From Devosia sp. (GTDB lineage Bacteria > Pseudomonadota > Alphaproteobacteria > Rhizobiales > Devosiaceae): a stretch of 6,320 nucleotides of DNA. The translations under genes and the position numbers were made by a program. Every line of letters starts with the position of its first letter. Position 1 is the stretch's first letter. The notes beneath the pieces were generated by a model. The model searched no databases. It was not told where the DNA came from and worked only from the letters and a program-made list of their open reading frames with translations. The DNA lies in contig JAEUMC010000439.1 in NCBI GenBank assembly GCA_016793415.1, positions 1 through 6,320 on the forward strand, in the 5' to 3' direction. Below, piece by piece: positions 1-6,100 of this stretch.

Positions 1-523
1 GGAGCGGCGCGTCGATCGGCAGTATCGGGCCATGCGCGGAGAGGTTGTAAGCGGTTGAGCCGGCGGGCGTCGCGACCAGCACGCCATCGCAGATCAGCTC
101 CTCGAGGCGGGGCTGGCCATCGACCAAGATTTCCACCTTCACCGCCTGATAGGTCATGCGGAACAGCGACACTTCGTTGAGCGCCAGCGCCTTGTGCTCG
201 GAGCCGTCGGCCAGCCGAACGTTCATTTCGAGCGGGTAGATGTGGGTGGGCTTGGCGGCGGCAAGCCGGGCTGCCAGCCCGTCGGCCGCGAACTCGTTCA
301 TCAGAAAGCCGACCGAGCCGAAGTTCATGCCATAGACGGGCACGTTCGTGCCCATCTTGCGGTGCAGCGTCTGCAGCATCAGCCCGTCGCCGCCGAGCGC
401 CACGACGGTGGTCGCGGCGTCGAAACCGCTGTCGCCATAGCGTTCGCGCAACAGCTCGGCGGCGCGGTCCGCCTCCGGTGTGCCGCTCGATACGAAGCTT
501 ACCCCTTCGATGCGTTCCGTCAC
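1..523 (-). CDS. nadK: NAD kinase, 3' part beyond the left edge
   Basis: NAD kinase phosphorylates NAD to NADP with ATP (or polyphosphate in some families) in the cytoplasm. The visible 174 residues carry the family signatures in order: the GGDG motif at residues 44-47 (nucleotide binding and catalysis), the [12 protein letters not shown] segment at 66-77, the NE pair at 116-117 (NEVSLFR), and the glycine-rich [20 protein letters not shown] block at 146-165. The N-terminus is short, with GGDG close to the start, as in the roughly 250-residue alphaproteobacterial forms; about 80 residues are probably missing at the left edge. I chose the GTG at 521-523 because GAGGGG lies five bases upstream. 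Another in-frame GTG at 560-562 would add 13 residues but lacks a comparable site. The gene is divergent from prfB across 115 bp. The family call is secure; the exact start is likely but not certain. Confidence 0.95.
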   Translation of the reverse strand, partial: MTERIEGVSFVSSGTPEADRAAELLRERYGDSGFDAATTVVALGGDGLMLQTLHRKMGTNVPVYGMNFGSVGFLMNEFAADGLAARLAAAKPTHIYPLEMNVRLADGSEHKALALNEVSLFRMTYQAVKVEILVDGQPRLEELICDGVLVATPAGSTAYNLSAHGPILPIDAPL

Positions 524-528
524 GGCCG

Positions 529-534
529 CCCCTC
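529..534 (-). promoter_or_regulatory. nadK ribosome binding site
   Basis: The minus strand reads GAGGGG here, five bases before the GTG at 521-523. It is complementary to the 16S anti-Shine-Dalgarno sequence and is the main reason for choosing that GTG over the upstream in-frame GTG at 560-562. Confidence 0.6.
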
Positions 535-584
535 GCTGCTGAGTTCGCTGCCTAGCATGCACCGGTGCCGCGGGGAAGAACGGG

Positions 585-613
585 TTGATTGAGCCCTTCG
601 TCTCAACTACATG
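585..613 (+). promoter_or_regulatory. candidate prfB promoter
   Basis: TTGATT at 585-590 is followed after 17 bases by TACATG at 608-613. Shifted by one base the second box reads CTACAT, close to the CTATAT form of alphaproteobacterial housekeeping -10 boxes. Transcription would start near 620, giving a leader of about 20 bases. This is inferred from spacing and similarity only; no other good candidate was seen in the 524-638 gap. Confidence 0.35.
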
Positions 614-627
614 AGCGGCAACGGATT

Positions 628-633
628 TGAGGA
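628..633 (+). promoter_or_regulatory. prfB ribosome binding site
   Basis: TGAGGA lies five bases before the ATG at 639-641. It fixes the true start of prfB, which lies in a different reading frame from most of the protein and is easily missed by simple gene calling. Confidence 0.65.
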
Positions 634-638
634 TAGAA

Positions 639-1767
639 ATGCGCGCCGAAATCACCAAGGTCATCGCCGAAATCGAGCAGGTCGTAAGCCTGCTGAGGAG
701 GCATCTTTGACTGGGATACAGCTGAAGCCCGCCTCGACGATCTGACCGCCCGCACCGAACACCCCAACTTCTGGGCCGACCCCGAAAAGGCCCGCCCGAT
801 CATGCAGCAGCGTGACGAACTGGACGTGCAGGTGAAGGCCGTGAAGGCCTTCGAAGCGTCGGTTCGCGACAATACCGAGCTCATCGAGATGGGCGAGGCC
901 GAGAATGATGCCGACGTGGTCAAGGAGGCCGAGCAGGCCCTGCACGAAACGCTGAAGGAAGCCCGTTCGGCTCAGGTCGAGACGCGGCTTTCCGGCGAAG
1001 CGGACGGCAACGACTGCTACCTTGAAATCCATTCCGGCGCCGGCGGCACCGAGAGCCAGGACTGGGCCAACATCCTGTTGCGCATGTACACGCGCTGGGC
1101 GGAACGGCGGAAGTTCAAGGTCGAGACGATGGAAATCCACGACGGCGAAGAAGCCGGGATCAAGTCGGCGACCATCAAGGTGACCGGGCACAACGCCTAT
1201 GGCTGGCTGAAGACCGAGAGCGGCGTGCACCGGCTGGTGCGCATCTCGCCCTATGACAGCGCGGCACGCCGGCACACCAGCTTCTCGAGTGCCTGGGTCT
1301 ACCCGGTGGTCGACGACACCATCAATATCGAGATCAACGAGAGCGACCTGAAGGTCGATACCTATCGTTCGTCCGGTGCCGGTGGCCAGCACGTCAACAC
1401 CACCGACTCGGCGATCCGCATCACGCACGTACCGTCAGGCATCGTCGTTGCCTGCCAGCAGGAACGCAGCCAGCACAAGAACCGTGCGACCGCCATGGCC
1501 ATGCTGAAGGCGCGCCTCTACGAGGTGGAGCTGCAGAAGCGCGAGGAAGCCGCGAACGCCGAATCCGCCGCCAAGACGGATGTCGGCTGGGGCCACCAGA
1601 TCCGCAGCTATGTGCTGCAGCCCTACCAGATGGTGAAGGATCTGCGCACCGGCCACGAGACCTCGAACACCTCGGCGGTGCTCGATGGCGATCTCGACGA
1701 CTTCATGGAAGCCTCGCTTGCGGCGCGCGTCACCGGCTACGCCGACAAGGTCGCTGACGCCGAATAG
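639..1767 (+). CDS. prfB: peptide chain release factor 2, made by +1 programmed frameshift
   Basis: RF2 recognises UGA and UAA stop codons on the ribosome and triggers hydrolysis of peptidyl-tRNA. The gene is in two frames: 639-707 encodes 23 residues followed by an in-frame TGA at 708-710, and translation resumes one base later at 709 for 352 more codons, ending at TAG 1765-1767. The product is 375 residues, the normal RF2 length. The catalytic GGQ is at residues 248-250, in [15 protein letters not shown]. The stop-reading tripeptide is SPY at 203-205, where E. coli RF2 has SPF; I recall SPY in other rhizobial RF2 proteins, but have not checked. The position matching E. coli 246 (Ala or Thr) is Ser 244. 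The N-terminal helical region and the [12 protein letters not shown] segment are also as expected. RF2 level is self-regulated at the shift site. The gene ends in TAG, which RF1 rather than RF2 reads. Start choice rests on the ribosome binding site and the shift architecture. Confidence 0.97.
696..711 (+). promoter_or_regulatory. prfB +1 programmed frameshift site
   Basis: The sequence is AGGAGGCATCTTTGAC; E. coli has AGGGGGTATCTTTGAC. All the known elements are present: an internal Shine-Dalgarno-like AGGAGG at 696-701, exactly three bases of spacing, the slippery CTT codon at 705-707, and the in-frame TGA at 708-710 followed by C, a poor termination context. When RF2 is scarce, the ribosome pauses at TGA, tRNA-Leu slips from CUU to UUU, and reading continues with GAC at 709-711. 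When RF2 is plentiful, a 23-residue peptide is released. The mechanism comes from the E. coli literature; its use here is inferred from near-identity. Confidence 0.96.
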
Positions 1768-1799
1768 GCGCAGACGCCCGGGGTCGCTGACGCCGAATA
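1749..1799 (+). repeat. in-frame direct repeat of the prfB 3' end
   Basis: The 18-base sequence GGTCGCTGACGCCGAATA occurs at 1749-1766 and again, identical, at 1782-1799, 33 bases apart. The first copy covers the last prfB codons (ending VADAE) and the first two bases of the TAG stop. The second copy is in the same frame and is followed by A, giving a TAA stop at 1798-1800. Readthrough of the TAG would add ten residues and repeat the VADAE ending. The 15 bases between the copies resemble neither. A small local duplication is the simplest explanation. Confidence 0.85.
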
Positions 1800-1804
1800 A
1801 CGAA

Positions 1805-1833
1805 GTTGGCCGGTAGCTTCGCCACCGGCCAAC
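1805..1833 (+). terminator. hairpin after prfB, probable terminator
   Basis: GTTGGCCGGT at 1805-1814 pairs perfectly with ACCGGCCAAC at 1824-1833, a ten-base-pair GC-rich stem with a nine-base loop. It begins 37 bases after the prfB stop. The following bases (AACAACCATCC) are not a T-run, so on the plus strand it is an imperfect intrinsic terminator; it may work with Rho or mainly stabilise the 3' end of the message. Confidence 0.6.
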
Positions 1834-1862
1834 AACCATCCGAAGACCCGAAATCGAGATGA

Positions 1863-1886
1863 AGCGCCCAGGGCCACCTTGGCGCT
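1863..1886 (+). terminator. second hairpin, possible backup terminator
   Basis: AGCGCC at 1863-1868 pairs with GGCGCT at 1881-1886. After one C-T mismatch, AGG at 1870-1872 pairs with CCT at 1877-1879, leaving a GCCA loop. The stem is nine pairs with one mismatch and is followed by ACTCTTCTGTT, which is richer in T than the sequence after the first hairpin. It may be a tandem terminator for prfB, or a structure in the leader region of the downstream regulator. Confidence 0.4.
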
Positions 1887-1894
1887 ACTCTTCT

Positions 1895-1906
1895 GTTACC
1901 GGTAAC
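1895..1906. promoter_or_regulatory. 12-bp perfect palindrome, possible operator
   Basis: GTTACCGGTAAC is a perfect 12-base palindrome in the noncoding region upstream of the LuxR-type gene, just before a candidate -35 box at 1910. Position and symmetry suit a dimeric regulator site. The binding protein is unknown and a chance palindrome cannot be excluded. Confidence 0.35.
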
Positions 1907-1909
1907 GTC

Positions 1910-1938
1910 TTGCGCACGCATGATGCATTTGAACTAAT
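1910..1938 (+). promoter_or_regulatory. candidate promoter of the LuxR-type gene
   Basis: TTGCGC at 1910-1915 and ACTAAT at 1933-1938 are separated by 17 bases. The -10 box matches the TATAAT consensus at four of six positions and the -35 at three of six. The start would fall near 1945, leaving a leader of about 45 bases. This stretch is locally AT-richer than the surrounding genes. The assignment is weak but is the best pair I could find in 1834-1991. Confidence 0.3.
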
Positions 1939-1941
1939 GCA
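1924..1941. promoter_or_regulatory. 18-bp inverted repeat over the candidate -10 box
   Basis: TGCATT at 1924-1929 and AATGCA at 1936-1941 form six-base arms around a six-base spacer. The 18-base overall size is similar to sites bound by dimeric LuxR-type HTH proteins, but the sequence is not a known lux or tra box. It overlaps the candidate -10 element, where a bound protein would repress. Autoregulation by the downstream gene product is a guess. Confidence 0.35.
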
Positions 1942-1949
1942 AGGTGCCG

Positions 1950-1965
1950 TGAGTTACGTCACTCA
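1950..1965. promoter_or_regulatory. 16-bp near-palindrome before the regulator start
   Basis: TGAGTTACGTCACTCA is symmetric at 14 of 16 positions (TGAGT, ACGT core, ACTCA). It ends 26 bases before the ATG at 1992, so it lies in the probable leader or just downstream of the transcription start. It could be an operator or, in RNA, a weak hairpin. Function is unknown. Confidence 0.35.
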
Positions 1966-1991
1966 TTCCGCACACGCCCGGGAAGCGCACG

Positions 1992-3116
1992 ATGGAGGAC
2001 GACGACCTAGTCGACAGGATCTACGAGGCCGGGGCGGTTCCCGATCTCTGGCCGAGCGTGCTCGAAGCGCTGGGGGAACTCGGCAAGGTTGCCGGTACCG
2101 TATTGTTCGCGGTGCGCGGCGAGGCGGCGCACTGGACGGCGTCTCCCGGCCTCGTCGACATGTCCCGCGGCTACTTCGAGGGCGGCTACCCTGGGCACGA
2201 TGACCGCACGGCGCGGTTACTTGCCTATGACCATCCCGGCTTCGTCACGGACCTCGACGTGTTCACGCGGGAGGAGTGGGAGGCCGACCCGATCCGCAAG
2301 GAATTCTTCGTACCGCGCGGCTTCGGCTGGGGTGTGGCGACCGGCATCAAGGTGCCGACCGGCGACCTGCTGATCTTCCACGGCGAGCGGCGGCTGGAGG
2401 ATGGTCCGGTTGAACGCGAGGTGGTCGAGCGGCTCGACCTGCTGCGGCCGCATCTGGCGCGCGCGGCGCTGATGTCGGCGCGCATTGCCTTCGAGCGAGC
2501 CCAGGGGGCCGTGGCGGCGCTCGAGATGGTGGGGCTTCCCGCGGCGGTGCTGGGACCACGTGGCGCCGCCATCGCCACCAACAGCATGCTGGAAGCGCTG
2601 ACACCGACTGTGGTGCAGTCACGGCCCAGTCGGCTGGCGCTCGCCAACCCGCGCGCCGACGAGCTGTTGACCACGGCGCTGGCGGCGGCCGAGGCCGGAC
2701 TTCACACCGGACCGGTGCGCTCGATCCCGGTTCCGGCCGACGATGGCAGCGCACCCATGGTGGCGCACATCCTGCCGATCCGCGCGTCGGCCCGCGAAGT
2801 GTTCACCGGCGCGGCAGCGGTGTTGCTGATGACACCGGTGACGTTGCGCGAATTGCCGGATGCCGGGGTGATCCAGGGCCTGTTCGACCTGACCCCGGCC
2901 GAGGCCCGGATCGCCCGGGCGCTTGGCGGCGGGATGACCATCGGCCAGATTGCCTCGAGCACCGGCGCCAGTGCGGCAACGGTGCGCAATCAGGTGCAGG
3001 CGGTGTTCGGCAAGACCGGCATGCATCGGCAGGCCGACCTGGTCGGCCTGCTGCAAGGGTTGCAGCCGCTGGCTAGCGTCCCGACCCCACCGTCGCGATT
3101 GCCGCCGCGTAAGTGA
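1992..3116 (+). CDS. LuxR-type HTH transcriptional regulator, 374 residues
   Basis: This is probably a cytoplasmic DNA-binding regulator. The C-terminal part (about residues 298-355) is a LuxR/FixJ-type helix-turn-helix: LTPAEARIARAL, then GMTIGQIASSTGAS, then the recognition helix ATVRNQVQAVFGKTG and QADLVGLL, with the conserved Glu 304, Thr 330-Val 331, Lys 341 and Gly 343. Residues 1-165 match no domain I can name; I do not see the conserved Trp/Tyr/Asp-Pro pattern of acyl-homoserine-lactone receptors or a response-regulator receiver. Residues about 172-270 start with a PAS-like stretch (ALEMVGLPAAVLGPRGAAI), so a sensory fold is plausible. There are no membrane segments. The tail (361-374) is proline-rich and is read antisense to the end of the neighbouring fusion gene, overlapping it by 44 bp. 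The ATG start follows GGGAAG at 1980-1985 by six bases. Three inverted repeats lie upstream. Ligand and targets are unknown. Confidence 0.85.
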   Translation: MEDDDLVDRIYEAGAVPDLWPSVLEALGELGKVAGTVLFAVRGEAAHWTASPGLVDMSRGYFEGGYPGHDDRTARLLAYDHPGFVTDLDVFTREEWEADPIRKEFFVPRGFGWGVATGIKVPTGDLLIFHGERRLEDGPVEREVVERLDLLRPHLARAALMSARIAFERAQGAVAALEMVGLPAAVLGPRGAAIATNSMLEALTPTVVQSRPSRLALANPRADELLTTALAAAEAGLHTGPVRSIPVPADDGSAPMVAHILPIRASAREVFTGAAAVLLMTPVTLRELPDAGVIQGLFDLTPAEARIARALGGGMTIGQIASSTGASAATVRNQVQAVFGKTGMHRQADLVGLLQGLQPLASVPTPPSRLPPRK

Positions 3117-6100
3117 TGCCGCCGCCGAAGGCGACCAACCCGAGCCGGTCGCCCGGCTTGGTGATCGGCAACGCATCCATCAGCGCCAGCGGGATGGTCG
3201 AGGAACTGGTGTTGCCGAGGTTACGGATGATCGAGTGCGCCGGACGGCCCGAACGGCGGGCGATGGCGTCGATGATGCGCTGGTTGGCCTGGTGCGGCAC
3301 CATCAGGTCGATATCGTCCATGCTGATCCCTTCGGCGGCGCAGGCCGAGGTCAGCGTCGCTGACATGGCGCGAACCGCATCGGCGAACACCTCGCGGCCG
3401 TTCATCTTGATGTAGCCCTCGCCGGCCCGCGGCACGCTCAACAACTCGCCCGATTCCGGGGCGCCGGCGATGGTCGGCTGGGCGAAGGTGAAAAGCGTCG
3501 GCTGCTCGTGGCCTGGCCCCTGTACCAGCGAGGCGGTCGCAGCGTCGGCGAACAGCACCGCGGTGTTGAAGTCGTTCTGGTCGAGCAGCGGCGACAACAC
3601 TTCCGAGGTCACCACCAGCACCCGCGCTTCGGGATTGTTGGTGACGTAATCGCGGGCCTGCGCCAGCGCATAGAGATAGCCGGAGCAGGCCGCATTGATG
3701 TCATAGGCCGGCAGACTGGCGCGGCCGACGGTACTGACCGCATCGGCGACGCGACAGGCCAGCGACGGGGTGATCACATCGGGCGTGCCGGTGGCAGCAA
3801 TCACCAGGTCGATATCGCTGATATCGAGATGCTGCTCGTCGAGCAGCTTTTGCGTCGCAGAGACGGCGAGCGAGAACACGGTTTCGCCCGGCTGTACCCA
3901 GCGACGGCTCTCGATGCCGGTGAGCTTGACGATGTCGCCGGCGTCGCGCGTCTGCCAGTTGCCCTTGAGGTCGGCATTGTGAACCTTGCGCCCACCCGTG
4001 ACGCCGGCAATGCCGGCAACGCCGACCGGAACATCAGCACGGCCGATGGTGACCGGGGCCGCCTGCGGCGCGCCGCGTCGCTTCAGGATGGCCTTGTCGA
4101 TGCGTTCGGCGGTGACCGTGGTCTGCTGGCGCGCCACGCTGGCGTCCGCTTCGACGAACATCAACGGCGCGCCGACGGCGATCTTCTGCTTTGGCGCAAC
4201 CGGGATCGACAGCACCTTGCCGGTGACGGTGGCCTGCACGTCGACTGCGGCCTTGGTGGCCTCGACGACCGCGACCAGATCGCCGGTCTTGATCATGTCG
4301 CCCGGCTTCACCAGCAGTTCGACCACCTCGACTTCGTCGTCGGCCGGGCCGGAACCGATGGCGGTGATGGCGGCCGGTCCCGCATCCGCCTTGGGCGCTT
4401 CCCAGGCCAGATCGAACTCGAGCAGCGCGGCGGCGGCTTCCATGATCCGGCGATAAGAGGGCAGGGTGTCGATCTGCCGCTCGAACTGGAACGGCACGTG
4501 GATATCGTCGCGGGTGACCCGTTTGGCGCTGACCGGGATACCGGCCTTTTCCATGACCGTCGCCATGACTTCGGCGCCGAAGCCGGCGGTGTGGTTGTCT
4601 TCGTGCACGACGAGCAGGCGCTTGGTGCGCCGGACTGAACGCAACACCGCGTCTTCGTCCCAGGGCGAGATCGAGCGCAAGTCGATGACGTCAAGCTCGG
4701 CGCCGGCGCCGGACAGGGTCTCGGCCGCCAGCAGCGACTGGGTCAGCGGGTTGCCCCAGGTGACCAGCGTCAGATCGTTGCCCTGGCGTACCGCGCGGGC
4801 CTTACCGGGAACCACGAACTGCCTGGCGGTATCGTCCGAAGTGCGGCGGTCGGAAAGGTTGAGGCCGCTCTTGGGATAGAGGAAGACGGTCGGGCGCTTG
4901 CTCTGGAAGGCGGCGTTGAGCAGCCCCGCGGCGTCGCCGGCACTCGAGGGCATCACGACGTCGATGCCGGGCACATGGGCTAGGATCGATTCCAGCGTCT
5001 GCGCGTGGAACGGGCCAAGGCCGGCCTTGTAGCCACCGCAGCTGACCATCAGGATCACCGGCGCCTGCCAGGTTCCGTCGGTCCGCCAGTACATCGAGCC
5101 GAGCTCGGAGATGATCTGGTTGAAGCCGAGCGGCAGGAAATCGGCGAACTGGATGAACGCCACCGGACGCTGTCCGGTGAGGGCGCGACCGATCGAGGTG
5201 CCGACAATGGTCGATTCCGACAGCGGAGCATTGCGAACGCGGCCGGGGAAGGCCGTCGACAGGCCCTTGGTGACGCCGAACACGTCGCCCTTGGGATCTT
5301 CGATGTCCTGGCCGAGCAGGTGCACGTCGCGGTTGGCGGCGAGCTGGTCGCGCAGCACCCGGTTCAGCGCCTCGCGCATGGTCAGATTGGGTGCCTTGGC
5401 GTCGCCGCGATATTCCTTGGCGTGCGCGAACTCGGCCGGGTAGGGCGCCTTGGCCTCGCCGGCGGTCTGCGGCACCGCTTCGCCGCGCGCCTCGACCACG
5501 GCAGCCGCCACTTCGGCAATGAGGCTGGTTTCGAGCTGCGCCAGCGCCGAGTCACCCATCTGGGACTCACGCAGCGCCTGGCGGATGGCCTCGAGAGGGT
5601 CGCGGTTCTTGCCGGATTTCAGCTCGTCGGCGGCACGATAGAGTGCCTGGTCGTCGGCATTGGTGTGGTCCGACAGCCGCTCCAGCTCCATCAGCAGCAG
5701 CGCGGGGCCGCGGGTGGCGCGGGTGTGCGTCACCGCCGACTCGAAGGCGGCGCGGGTGGCGGCGAGGTCTACGCCGTCGACGCGGCGGATCGGCAGGCCG
5801 AGGAAGCTGTCGGCAGGGCCAGTAGGCAGGTCGAAGAAGGTCTGGCCGGGCGTCTTGGTGGAAATGGCCCAGTTATTGTTCTGGATGACGAACACCACCG
5901 GCGCACCGGTGCGCACGGCTTCGCCGACCGCCTCGAGGAATTCGCCCTGCTGGGTGGTGCCGTCGCCGACGCAGCAGATCACCACCGGGGAATCGGGGTG
6001 GAACTTCACCGCCTGGGCGTTGCCGACGGCGTGGAGCGCATTGTTGCCCACCGGCCCGACCATCGAGGCGACGTTCAACTCGCGGGCAGAGTAATGGGCG

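Noticed and set aside
560..562. Alternative upstream GTG start for nadK
   Set aside because: It is in frame but lacks a good ribosome binding site; the GTG at 521-523 has GAGGGG five bases upstream.
639..710. prfB as a pseudogene or sequencing frameshift
   Set aside because: The frame change occurs exactly at the known AGGAGG/CTT/TGA-C recoding site and both parts match RF2.
661..1428. Minus-strand open frame of 255 codons across prfB
   Set aside because: It runs opposite conserved RF2 sequence, including the GGQ and SPY regions, and has no recognisable domain.
1859..2203. Small plus-strand open frame starting with ATG at 1859 and overlapping the regulator
   Set aside because: Its second half is an alternative frame of the regulator and is Arg-rich; the first half covers the hairpin and the dyads, and no ribosome binding site was seen.
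1992..3116. Quorum-sensing (acyl-homoserine-lactone) receptor
   Set aside because: Only the HTH is LuxR-like; I could not find the conserved ligand-pocket residue pattern, and no luxI-type synthase is in the window.
3508..4638. Long plus-strand open frame (376 codons) opposite the E1-beta, lipoyl and KASIII regions
   Set aside because: It is antisense to strongly conserved coding sequence, its translation resembles no family and is rich in Arg, Gly and Asp as expected from a GC-rich shadow frame.
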